A DNA stretch of 64,000 nucleotides. Source: Neorhizobium galegae bv. orientalis str. HAMBI 540 (GTDB taxonomy: Bacteria; Pseudomonadota; Alphaproteobacteria; Rhizobiales; Rhizobiaceae). Where the stretch lies: positions 620,001 through 684,000 of the forward strand of contig NZ_HG938353.1 of assembly GCF_000731315.1 (NCBI RefSeq), in the 5' to 3' direction. Position numbers and translations under genes: made by a program. Each line of letters begins with the position of its first letter. The first letter of the stretch is position 1. This document shows positions 21,780 to 28,256 of this stretch, in pieces. A model generated the notes under the pieces. It was not told the DNA's origin, ran no database searches, and saw only the letters and a list, made by a program, of their open reading frames with translations.

Positions 21780-22079
21780 ATGAAACACCGCAAAAGTATT
21801 GACCTCGTTCGAAGCGACACCGGCTACACGGTGTCTGAAGGCAGTGCCCGTGGCGGCGGATCGGGGGAGACAGGTTACAGAATTGAAATTTGGTCGAAGG
21901 CCCCGGAAGCTGGTGGCGAGTTGATCGAAACGATCAGCCGGGCAACTGATTTTGCCGTTAGCTGTGCCGCACACGATGCCGCTATCCGGGTCCGGCCGGG
22001 CAAGGTCCTCATCCATCTTAATGGCCGCCACCGGATGTCGTGCGAAAGAACACCGGACCCGCCGCTCCCTCTTACCTAA
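21780..22079 (+). CDS. Hypothetical protein, 99 aa
   Basis: Unrecognised small protein. Residues 1-35 are polar and Gly/Ser-rich. The remainder (YRIEIWSKAPEAGGELIETISRATDFAVSCAAHDAAIRVRPGKVLIHLNGRHRM) alternates strand and helix and could form a small alpha/beta domain. The gene sits directly after the LexA-type box and palindromes and is followed 16 bp later by the zinc-ribbon gene, so the two probably share a transcript. Confidence 0.5.
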   Translation: MKHRKSIDLVRSDTGYTVSEGSARGGGSGETGYRIEIWSKAPEAGGELIETISRATDFAVSCAAHDAAIRVRPGKVLIHLNGRHRMSCERTPDPPLPLT

Positions 22080-22095
22080 GGCCGACAAGGCGGCG

Positions 22096-22326
22096 GTGTC
22101 GGCCCAGCCAGAGCGAGATCAGATTACTTTCGAGCGTCTCGAACAGTGGTACGTGTTGGGCGCTCGCTGCTCCTCCTGTCAACATAAAGGTTGGCTGGAC
22201 CGCTGGGAGTTGGCCCGTCGGTTTGGGAGGCGGTCTTACGTCATCGCGATCACGCCCAGGCTCCGATGCACGAAATGCGGAAATCGAGCTGGAAATACCC
22301 TGGCCCTTGGCAAGATGCGGCGATAA
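22096..22326 (+). CDS. Zinc-ribbon protein, 76 aa
   Basis: The core ITFERLEQWYVLGARCSSCQHKG and LRCTKCGNRAGNTLALGKMRR contains two C-x2-C pairs about 30 residues apart, a zinc ribbon. Short proteins of this shape are common in rhizobial genomes and prophages. I chose GTG 22096 because it follows the previous stop codon by 16 bp and the homologous part begins just after it; ATG 22021 is also open but overlaps the previous gene. It is probably a nucleic-acid binding accessory protein. Confidence 0.55.
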   Translation: MSAQPERDQITFERLEQWYVLGARCSSCQHKGWLDRWELARRFGRRSYVIAITPRLRCTKCGNRAGNTLALGKMRR

Positions 22327-22372
22327 CGGATAAGTTCCTAAAAAGTATAATCTCCAGAACTTATCCGTTATC
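22322..22372. repeat. 16-bp inverted repeat
   Basis: Perfect arms GATAACGGATAAGTTC (22322-22337) and its complement (22357-22372) are separated by 19 nt. The left arm overlaps the stop of the zinc-ribbon gene. It may be a transcription terminator or a large operator; no T-run follows directly. Confidence 0.6.
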
Positions 22373-22390
22373 CGGTATAAACCATGGGCT

Positions 22391-22446
22391 GCACTGTTAC
22401 AAACAAGGGGCAATTTCCGAAGTTTGCCCCTTGTTTGTAACAGTGC
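22391..22446. terminator. Perfect 23-bp inverted repeat, probable terminator
   Basis: The two arms (22391-22413 and 22424-22446) are perfectly complementary over 23 bp with a 10-nt loop, an exceptionally strong hairpin. Downstream on the plus strand is TTTGATTTTTC, which fits a rho-independent terminator ending the 20.8-22.3 kb genes. Its length is more than termination needs. Confidence 0.65.
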
Positions 22447-22565
22447 TTTGATTTTTCTTCTGTTTCATCTTCAGAAATCGACTTTTACCGGTTGTCTTTA
22501 ACGACTAAATTCATATGTTGTTCACACTTGGGATTCATCCTGAGCGTGCAACAAAGGAGCCGGTC

Positions 22566-22886
22566 ATGAGCAATATGTTTACGTCGAAAAATCCTGCTGG
22601 AGTGGCCGTAGCGCAGACCTCGGCGATCTTCGGTGTGCTCGCGATGGGTGCCGTCAACGCTCACATGTCCGGCCTCGCTGCCGCCCGCGCTGCTCGCGAA
22701 AGCACCAACAGCCATGTCCTCCGTCACCAGCTCGGCCAGGCCATCAACTACGCGGAGAGCATCATGCAGGTCGCCGAAGGCCAGGCGGCCGAGATCGAAC
22801 GCCTGAAGGCTGAAAACGCCCGTCTCCGCACCGCAGCTCGGACGAGCTACGAAAGCGCCCGTCGCCTTGCTCAGCGTGCCGCATAA
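22566..22886 (+). CDS. Hypothetical Ala-rich coiled-coil protein
   Basis: A 106-residue protein from ATG 22566, preceded by AAAGGAG. A mildly hydrophobic Ala-rich segment (VAVAQTSAIFGVLAMGAVNAHM) is followed by a helix with leucine-type heptads (AEIERLKAENARLRTAARTSYES), probably a short coiled coil. It shares a TAATG stop/start overlap with the next gene. A GATTC (GANTC) site lies 30 bp upstream of its start. The function is unknown. Confidence 0.55.
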   Translation: MSNMFTSKNPAGVAVAQTSAIFGVLAMGAVNAHMSGLAAARAARESTNSHVLRHQLGQAINYAESIMQVAEGQAAEIERLKAENARLRTAARTSYESARRLAQRAA

Positions 22887-23203
22887 TGGACGTCGTGGAA
22901 GTGATTGATCGGTGGATGGCCGGAGAGTTGTCGACCAAAGAAGTGATGATGGCGACGGGGTTGCGGTCGGTCCAAGCGTTGTACGCTGAGGTTCGGTTCG
23001 ACATGCACGACCGCGAAAACGAGCGTGAGCATGAAGACATGAATGCGCTTTTGGCTGAAGAAGATCAGCAACTTTACGAGCAGGCCGCGTATGAAGTGTT
23101 CGGGCACTACTTGCAGGAAAATCCGGAAGGGCTCTCACAGTGCGTGAAAGCTCTGCGGCGCGAGAATTATCTCGGCCGCAAAGTTCGGATGTCGGCCCGG
23201 TAG
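22886..23203 (+). CDS. Hypothetical protein, 105 aa
   Basis: Unrecognised. The N-terminal 35 residues (VIDRWMAGELSTKEVMMATGLRSVQALYAEV) look like a helix-turn-helix: a helix, the turn L-S-T-K-E-V, and a second helix after ATGLRS. A very acidic stretch (DRENEREHEDMNALLAEEDQQLYEQ) and a basic end follow. It overlaps the previous gene by one base and is convergent with the leftward gene ending at 23,206. Confidence 0.5.
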   Translation: MDVVEVIDRWMAGELSTKEVMMATGLRSVQALYAEVRFDMHDRENEREHEDMNALLAEEDQQLYEQAAYEVFGHYLQENPEGLSQCVKALRRENYLGRKVRMSAR

Positions 23204-23205
23204 TT

Positions 23206-23811
23206 TTAGATTTTGACGGCGGAATATGTGATCAAGGGAGCGGCTTCTAGCGAGGCCGCTCTTTTTGCTGCGAGCCGGTGAGCGAAAACCGTCGGCTGTT
23301 CGTACGGCTCTTCGCCGACCGAGAGGATCGCCATCAAAGCTCTCGGCTTTCCGGCCAGGGCATCGGCGACACGACGCTCGGAAGCGTCCACCACGATCCG
23401 CAGCTGATCTTCGTGGAGACTATAGAGCCAGTCGATCTGTTCGTCCGTCAACTTGGAAATGTCAGCCAATCCCCGATCCTCGACCGCCATCATCGCGAAC
23501 GCCTGGGCTTGCTGTGCTGGTGTCATGATTTCCTTGGCGAGCATGTCGACAGCCTTGTTTTCCGATTTCTGAAGGTCTGCCGCCTGCACGATTCGGTCGC
23601 CGTCCGGCAACGCCATCTTGAGATCGGGAATGGGCTGTGCTGGTACGCCTCCACCCCCGCCACCCAGCAGTCGACCTGGCAATGCGAAGATAGCTGCGAT
23701 AGAGGCTGCAGCCGCCTTCCAAGCTTCCTCGAAGGCGTCCGCTACGGACTTGATTACCGACATTGCAACTTGAGCGGCAAGACGAATGATTGCGACGATG
23801 AACTGAAACAT
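23206..23811 (-). CDS. Hypothetical phage protein with hydrophobic N-terminus
   Basis: A 201-residue protein from ATG 23811, with GGAG placed 8 nt upstream; the longer frame to 23,892 has no ribosome site. Residues 1-50 form two hydrophobic amphipathic helices (FQFIVAIIRLAAQVAMSVI and AAAASIAAIFALPGRLL), then a Gly6 hinge, then a soluble helical part with WLYSLHEDQLRIVVDASERRVADALAG. It could be membrane-associated (lysis or superinfection related) or a virion-entry protein. There is no family call. Confidence 0.5.
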   Translation of the reverse strand: MFQFIVAIIRLAAQVAMSVIKSVADAFEEAWKAAAASIAAIFALPGRLLGGGGGGVPAQPIPDLKMALPDGDRIVQAADLQKSENKAVDMLAKEIMTPAQQAQAFAMMAVEDRGLADISKLTDEQIDWLYSLHEDQLRIVVDASERRVADALAGKPRALMAILSVGEEPYEQPTVFAHRLAAKRAASLEAAPLITYSAVKI

Positions 23812-24039
23812 GATGAAGCTCCCTACTTCTATTATATTGAGAGCTTCACTCTGAGTTTCGGCGGCGCTTTGAACAAATCCGCCGACAGCCAAAAGAATAT
23901 TTTGTTGACGCGATCAGATAGAACCTAGTCATTGCATTTGTGGGTCCACTGTGGGCTCACTTTATTCTTGTCGCCAACTCAAATGCAGCAAACCCTTGTT
24001 GTTGAGGATGCCTTTATCCTCCAACCAAAGGGATTACTA

Positions 24040-24660
24040 ATGTTGAAAATGCGGAAAGATGAAATGCCATATCGGCTCCGGGACCTGCTTCCGGCATTCG
24101 AGATCGAGACCGGAAACAGAAAAGACACCAAACTTACACGCCAAGTCGCCGGTCTCGCCGAATTCCTGCACAAGCAGGAGCGCACAATCCGGTCATATAT
24201 TTCCTACTCGTCCGCTGAACGGATGATGCCTGCGGAAGATTACTGGGCAACTGCCGTTGAGTGGGTGAAACGGCGAGCGCGTGCATCCGTCCGAGTGCAC
24301 GGAAAGCCTGACTTCTTTGTTCGCGATCACAACCATCATCAGATTTATGAAACGGTCTGGATGTGGCAAGCCGTCTTTTTGGGTGACGTCGATCAGCAGG
24401 CCGAAGGGTGGAAAGCTTACGTCCGTGGGCAATCTCGAGTCCGAGAATATGACGAGGCTATGCAGCGCCGTTCGCGCCTCCGCCATATCGTTCGGAACGA
24501 TATTCTCAGCCTGGAGACGATCTGTGACGTGATGGAGTTCGACCTCTACTGTCTGACGGATTACCAGATGGAAGGTGTCGACTGGCGCTCAACTCCCTCA
24601 GAAACGAAACTGCAGACGCTAGAACGCATGCAAGCCGAGATGATCGGAGAAGCAGCATGA
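24040..24660 (+). CDS. Hypothetical protein, about 206 aa
   Basis: Unrecognised soluble protein. It begins MLKMRKDEMPYRLRDLLPAFEIETGNRKDTKLTRQ, with the segment AEFLHKQERTIRSYISYSSAERMMPAEDYWATA resembling a DNA-binding helix pair followed by a strand. The rest is rich in Arg, Trp and His. An upstream ATG at 23932 is open, but 24040 better fits the boundary. It overlaps the next gene by 4 bp (ATGA), and a long 228-bp gap separates it from the divergent gene at 23,811. Confidence 0.5.
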   Translation: MLKMRKDEMPYRLRDLLPAFEIETGNRKDTKLTRQVAGLAEFLHKQERTIRSYISYSSAERMMPAEDYWATAVEWVKRRARASVRVHGKPDFFVRDHNHHQIYETVWMWQAVFLGDVDQQAEGWKAYVRGQSRVREYDEAMQRRSRLRHIVRNDILSLETICDVMEFDLYCLTDYQMEGVDWRSTPSETKLQTLERMQAEMIGEAA

Positions 24661-25001
24661 ACATCGAGCGCGAATACATCCACTTCTTCCTGCGTTGCGG
24701 TCAGCTGATCGAGAAGCGGTTTAGATCGTCGATGCAATGGCCGAAGACCGGCCGTCTATATGCCCTGGCATCAGACCCCGAGGCAATCGAACGGTGCCGT
24801 CGGGAAGCCCTGAAGACCCCAGAAGAACGCGCAGCTGAGCGAGCAGCCGCCGAAGCCCTTCATGAGAAGTACCGGATCAAACAACCCGTGATGCCGGTTC
24901 TCCATGTCGAGGAACCCACCCCACCTTCACCGCCACCAGTTCGGCGCTTTACGGTCCCAGTCGCGAGACGGCGGCCGCCAATGCCAGCTCCCAAACGATA
25001 A
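24657..25001 (+). CDS. Hypothetical protein with Pro/Arg-rich tail
   Basis: A 114-residue protein overlapping the previous gene by 4 bp. The N-terminus (EREYIHFFLRCGQLIEKRFRSSMQWPKTGRLYAL) may be an alpha-helical domain, residues 55-75 form an Ala/Glu-rich helix, and the C-terminus is a Pro-rich, Arg-rich tail (EEPTPPSPPPVRRFTVPVARRRPPMP). It ends just before a shared bidirectional terminator. The function is unknown. Confidence 0.5.
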   Translation: MNIEREYIHFFLRCGQLIEKRFRSSMQWPKTGRLYALASDPEAIERCRREALKTPEERAAERAAAEALHEKYRIKQPVMPVLHVEEPTPPSPPPVRRFTVPVARRRPPMPAPKR

Positions 25002-25004
25002 CGA

Positions 25005-25027
25005 AAAGGCCCCGATCTGGGGCCTTT
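25005..25027. terminator. Bidirectional terminator
   Basis: The 9-bp arms AAAGGCCCC/GGGGCCTTT have a 5-nt loop and A- and T-runs on opposite sides. It sits between the rightward gene ending at 25,001 and the leftward lysis cassette ending at 25,029, and serves both. Confidence 0.85.
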
Positions 25028-25028
25028 A

Positions 25029-25262
25029 TCATTTCTGGTCGACAATCTTTTTGACCGCCTTCAACCTTGCTCTGCAGTCAGCCCCGGCAAGCGCCAGCTG
25101 GTCGGCGAACTCCACCACATCCGCTGCGGATACATTCTTACGACCGCTGTAGGCTGGCTCATCCTTGCAGCTCAGGAGCGCGGGTGGGATCGTTGCCGAA
25201 CAGGACACGATCAGGGCCAGGATGAAAACAAAGCTGACGGTGGTTGCGATCTTGCCGATCAT
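25029..25262 (-). CDS. Outer-membrane spanin lipoprotein (Rz1-like)
   Basis: A 77-residue protein with a lipoprotein signal (SFVFILALIVSC, lipobox Cys near residue 21) and a short mature part ending KAVKKIVDQK. It lies immediately after the coiled-coil i-spanin candidate, with a 4-bp overlap. Phage o-spanins are short outer-membrane lipoproteins that join the i-spanin across the periplasm and fuse the two membranes at lysis. The role is inferred from position, lipobox and size; spanins share little sequence. Confidence 0.65.
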   Translation of the reverse strand: MIGKIATTVSFVFILALIVSCSATIPPALLSCKDEPAYSGRKNVSAADVVEFADQLALAGADCRARLKAVKKIVDQK

Positions 25263-25585
25263 TGCTTGCCTCCGAAACGGGTCAGGAAGGCATCTGCCAG
25301 AGGTCTGGGCAGCTCAACATCGTTGGAGACCCGGGCCTTCGCCACGGACGTCTGGAGCACCGAGGATTTCGTCTGCTGGGCCTCAGTATCTACGATGACG
25401 TCGTTCATGGCTTCGACGGCGGCCTTGGCGGATTTCAGTTCCTTGTCCTTGGTCGACAGCTCGATCTTCAGGGTTGAGACTTGGTCGACAAGCGACGTGT
25501 AGTGCCAATAGCCCAGCCCGATGACGGCAAGGATTGCGACAGTTGCCCCGATCTTGAGGTAGGTAGACAGGCCGAAATCAAGCAT
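25259..25585 (-). CDS. Inner-membrane spanin (Rz-like)
   Basis: A 108-residue protein with one N-terminal transmembrane segment (YLKIGATVAILAVIGLGYWHY) followed by a heptad-rich periplasmic helix (LVDQVSTLKIELSTKDKELKSAKAAVEAM). This is the typical i-spanin layout. It overlaps the lipoprotein candidate downstream and a tiny membrane ORF upstream, within a lysis cassette that also encodes the muramidase. Confidence 0.7.
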   Translation of the reverse strand: MLDFGLSTYLKIGATVAILAVIGLGYWHYTSLVDQVSTLKIELSTKDKELKSAKAAVEAMNDVIVDTEAQQTKSSVLQTSVAKARVSNDVELPRPLADAFLTRFGGKQ

Positions 25586-25727
25586 GATGGCTGTTCCAGA
25601 CCTTGATCGCGGTGATCACCGCGACGGCTGCTATGCCTCCCAAGATACCGAGCTGGACCGTACAGGCGACAACAAGGCCGACCTCAAAGTGAGTATAGTC
25701 TTCGCCGGAGCTAAACAGCTTATGCAT
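25578..25727 (-). CDS. Tiny membrane protein, 49 aa (holin or antiholin candidate)
   Basis: A short ORF found by translation: ATG 25727, stop 25578-25580, 49 residues starting MHKLFSSGEDYTHFEVG, with one strong membrane segment (VGLVVACTVQLGILGGIAAVAVITAI) and a short basic/polar tail. It overlaps its neighbours on both sides by 8 bp, as real phage lysis genes do. Position and topology make it a pinholin, antiholin or holin-partner candidate. There is no sequence family evidence. Confidence 0.55.
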   Translation of the reverse strand: MHKLFSSGEDYTHFEVGLVVACTVQLGILGGIAAVAVITAIKVWNSHHA

Positions 25728-25956
25728 CTGGACCACGCTTTCTGAGCTTGAGCAGCTCGCTGGTTAGGATCGAGCGCAGGTCCAGGTGGCCAGTGCCCAT
25801 ATAAAGAAGGAGGTGAGCGACAGCGGCAGAGCTGACGGCGTAGATGACTTCCGCTTCCCGACCGAGGGCGGCCAGCGCGAAGATACCTGCCAAGCTCCAG
25901 GCGGTCAGACGTTTCGAATAGGTACGGGATTTCTGTTCACGAAGAGGACGGGTCAT
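25720..25956 (-). CDS. Small membrane protein, holin candidate
   Basis: A 78-residue protein from ATG 25956: a basic N-terminus (TRPLREQKSRTYSKR), two hydrophobic segments (LTAWSLAGIFALAALG and VIYAVSSAAVAHLLLYMG) and a basic tail (LLKLRKRGPDA). Two membrane spans plus charged ends fit a class II holin. It sits between the HTH-like gene and the tiny membrane ORF, with ATGA-type overlaps on both sides. The role is inferred from context. Confidence 0.6.
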   Translation of the reverse strand: MTRPLREQKSRTYSKRLTAWSLAGIFALAALGREAEVIYAVSSAAVAHLLLYMGTGHLDLRSILTSELLKLRKRGPDA

Positions 25957-26246
25957 GCGGCCTCCATCATTCTGGTCTGCTCTCGCATGCTGCGGACGAC
26001 GGAGAAGACGACAAAGAGGCCGAGGGCTTCGCACATGGAGAGGAGCCGCTTCTCTCCGAACAAAACACCAGACCGCATCGCCTGGATGTAGGCAGCTCGA
26101 AAACCTGGATATTTCCGTGCGATCTCTGCTGCGGAAAGTCCTTCCAGTTCGATGTGATCGAGGATCATCTTGGTGAGCATCTCGCATAGCAGCACGCTGG
26201 AGCGAGGTCGGTAAGTGTCAGGTGTTTTTGGAATCCAAGCTCCCAT
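25953..26246 (-). CDS. Small HTH-like protein in the lysis cassette
   Basis: A 97-residue protein from ATG 26246, overlapping the muramidase stop codon. The middle (LDHIELEGLSAAEIARKYPGFRAAYIQAMRSGV) reads like a helix-turn-helix, with AAEIARKYPG as recognition turn. A more hydrophobic segment follows (MCEALGLFVVFSVV). It may regulate the lysis genes or be a membrane-associated lysis modulator. It is not recognised as a family. Confidence 0.5.
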   Translation of the reverse strand: MGAWIPKTPDTYRPRSSVLLCEMLTKMILDHIELEGLSAAEIARKYPGFRAAYIQAMRSGVLFGEKRLLSMCEALGLFVVFSVVRSMREQTRMMEAA

Positions 26247-26986
26247 CACTTACCTCCAAACTTCTTGAAGGCGGCTGACAGCTTCGTATCGTATGCGTTG
26301 GCCTTATAGCCGCTGCCATTGTATCTGCTGGCAAACCCGGCCCAGTCCTTGGCCTTCAGCGCCTTGTGCATAGTGGGGTTTGCTTTCACGAATGCGCAGA
26401 AGCTAAAGAGCTGCTCGTCCTCGGACTGACAGGCGGCATAGACGAAAGCCTGGACTGATGGATATCCAGCAGGCTCGAAGTTGCTGCCAAGGATTTGGAA
26501 GGCACCCCAGCTGGAAGAGGCGAGAGCGGCTGTCTCGTGGAGCTTCATCGCCTCAGCAAGCCTTGCGTACTGGTGTTCACCGCCGCCGCCGTAGAGCTTC
26601 TGATTCCAGGTCTTGGAGCTGATGTTCGGATGAGAGCTGTCGTATCTCCTGCTGGTCGAGGCCGAGAACTTGTGAGCTTCGAAAAGGATTTTGGGGCGAC
26701 CGCTGGCGAGATATCCGGAACCCAGAGCTTCGACCGATGCGACGGCACGGACGTGAGCTTCGGTGACGGATAGTAGCGCGGCGGCCTTCACCCAGGCACC
26801 TGCGGACATCTCCAGGTGACTGCCGATGAAGTTAAATGGGAGCGCCGAGGCAGTGGTCTCGACCCAGGTACAGGAGGCTTCTTCACCGCCAAGACAGTCT
26901 TCTACCGACTGACGCCAATCCGGCTGCTCGTCAATTGAGCTTTCACTTTTTCCGAATAGATCGAATAACGACACCGGAACTCCCAT
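26246..26986 (-). CDS. N-acetylmuramidase endolysin
   Basis: About 246 residues from ATG 26986. The catalytic domain has the muramidase (DUF3380) pattern VEALGSGYLASGRPKILFEAHKFS, with the catalytic Glu in ASVEALG, then SHPNISSKTWNQKLYGGGGEHQYARL and ALASSSWGAFQILGSNFEPAGYPS. It cleaves the glycan backbone of peptidoglycan at lysis. No Sec signal or SAR helix is visible, so a holin is needed for release. It opens the leftward lysis cassette. Confidence 0.88.
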   Translation of the reverse strand: MGVPVSLFDLFGKSESSIDEQPDWRQSVEDCLGGEEASCTWVETTASALPFNFIGSHLEMSAGAWVKAAALLSVTEAHVRAVASVEALGSGYLASGRPKILFEAHKFSASTSRRYDSSHPNISSKTWNQKLYGGGGEHQYARLAEAMKLHETAALASSSWGAFQILGSNFEPAGYPSVQAFVYAACQSEDEQLFSFCAFVKANPTMHKALKAKDWAGFASRYNGSGYKANAYDTKLSAAFKKFGGK

Positions 26987-26988
26987 CG

Positions 26989-27005
26989 ATGTAATAACGT
27001 TACAT
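26989..27005. promoter_or_regulatory. Palindrome between endolysin and 27,044 gene
   Basis: ATGTAATAACGTTACAT has 6-bp arms around a 5-nt centre and lies 3 bp upstream of the endolysin ATG in the 57-bp divergent gap. It could be an operator for both genes, or a structure near the endolysin ribosome site. Confidence 0.5.
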
Positions 27006-27043
27006 CTAGTCGAACTCGGTCGGCGGAAACGGCAAAGCGCGAA

Positions 27044-27331
27044 ATGCAAGATTTAGATCAGCAATTACTGAGAGAATTTCGGAAGCAGGTTCAGGAAACT
27101 GGCTCCGGCAAATTCAAGGACCCCAGCACGCCCTACGAGGTCAGTGTTGAGCCGTCGAAAGCCGGGCATCGGATCACTATCGTTGACACGAGAAAGCGCT
27201 TGTATGGGCGCGTAGTGCTGAAGCACGAGCATCCACTTGAAGCCCACTTGGAGGTTGCTGACAACGGCCCGGCTGCAACCGCGATCCTTATGCTCACGTT
27301 AGTTATTGAGAAGCAGGTTCCGTTAGGCTAG
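27044..27331 (+). CDS. Hypothetical protein, 95 aa
   Basis: Unrecognised small soluble protein with predicted strands (YEVSVEPSKAGHRITIVDT and LYGRVVLKHEHPLEAHLEVADNG) and a hydrophobic end (TAILMLTLVIEKQVPLG). It is divergent from the endolysin and followed 23 bp later by a secreted protein gene in the same direction. It stands out as a rightward gene island between leftward lysis and late operons. Confidence 0.45.
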   Translation: MQDLDQQLLREFRKQVQETGSGKFKDPSTPYEVSVEPSKAGHRITIVDTRKRLYGRVVLKHEHPLEAHLEVADNGPAATAILMLTLVIEKQVPLG

Positions 27332-27354
27332 CGTTCCCGTGATCGGGGGACCTC

Positions 27355-27813
27355 ATGCGCACTGCCATCGCGATTCTTGCATTAACTTTGGCCTCGACCG
27401 CCGCCACCGCTACAGAAGAGAATGCCAAGCTAGGTCGATACGCCCTGACGGCCTATCAATGCTTCGCGTACGCTTCAAACGCGGACCGTAAGACTGAGAC
27501 GGAACGGTTCTTCAATCTTGGCCTGGACGCGTCCCGGAAATTCATTGAGGCGCTACGCGCTGAGAAGATCACGCGCGAGGAACTCTCCAAATTTGTTCCG
27601 ATGACGATCCTTTGGTCTGTTCAAGGACCAACAACAGACTTCTCGGCCGGGCGAATGTTCGAGGCGGTGACGACCTACGCTTATGCCGAGATGGCCGAAC
27701 ACGATGCGAGCGGCATGCCTTTGCCGACGGCGAAATGGATCGTCGACAAGGAACTGCTGAAATCGATTGGCGAGGAAAAATACCGAAAGTCGAATTGCGA
27801 GTTGATCAAGTAA
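27355..27813 (+). CDS. Hypothetical periplasmic protein, 152 aa
   Basis: The N-terminal Sec signal is clear (RTAIAILALTLASTAATATEE). The mature helical protein of about 130 residues has two Cys residues (YQCFAYASN and SNCELIK), which could form a disulfide, and the segment RFFNLGLDASRKFIEALR. Such small exported moron-like proteins in prophages may modify the lysogen's envelope or exclude other phages. That is inference; no family is recognised. Confidence 0.55.
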   Translation: MRTAIAILALTLASTAATATEENAKLGRYALTAYQCFAYASNADRKTETERFFNLGLDASRKFIEALRAEKITREELSKFVPMTILWSVQGPTTDFSAGRMFEAVTTYAYAEMAEHDASGMPLPTAKWIVDKELLKSIGEEKYRKSNCELIK

Positions 27814-27816
27814 GTT

Positions 27817-28197
27817 CTAAGCGACCCGTCGCAGCCGCAGCAGGTCACGGATAGCCAGATGCCCAATGAGCGCCCCGATGATCATGAGCAGGTAAGGCCA
27901 CACGACGATCACGGCAACGATAATCCAGCCTTTGGGGTTATGGATTGCACCCGCCATCTGGCTCTCCTTACCCGCAAAGGGATCGACCCAGTCGATTGCC
28001 ATCCTGGCACCTTGCAACAGGACGTAAAAAGAGGTCAGCGCAGCAACTATGCACGCGATCCGCACGAGGCCGTGTTTCCGCTTCTCCCAGAGCTTCATGG
28101 TGAGAGCTGGAAAGATGCCGAAAGCGAATACCAAGCAGCCGAACAGAACCCAGCCGCTATAAATCGAGGCCGCAGCCATCTGAAATTGATCAAGCAT
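27817..28197 (-). CDS. Hypothetical membrane protein, 126 aa
   Basis: Three hydrophobic spans: YSGWVLFGCLVFAFGIFPALTM, VRIACIVAALTSFYVLLQGA and WIIVAVIVVWPYLLMIIGALIG, with a basic end (RDLLRLRRVA). It lies next to the A1-like gene and is convergent with the secreted protein gene. It could be a superinfection-exclusion or holin-type protein. No family is recognised. Confidence 0.55.
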   Translation of the reverse strand: MLDQFQMAAASIYSGWVLFGCLVFAFGIFPALTMKLWEKRKHGLVRIACIVAALTSFYVLLQGARMAIDWVDPFAGKESQMAGAIHNPKGWIIVAVIVVWPYLLMIIGALIGHLAIRDLLRLRRVA

Positions 28198-28256
28198 TAA
28201 CACCCCCAACCACTGCAGGAATTACTGCCGTGATTGGGGAAAATGTGCAAGAGGGG

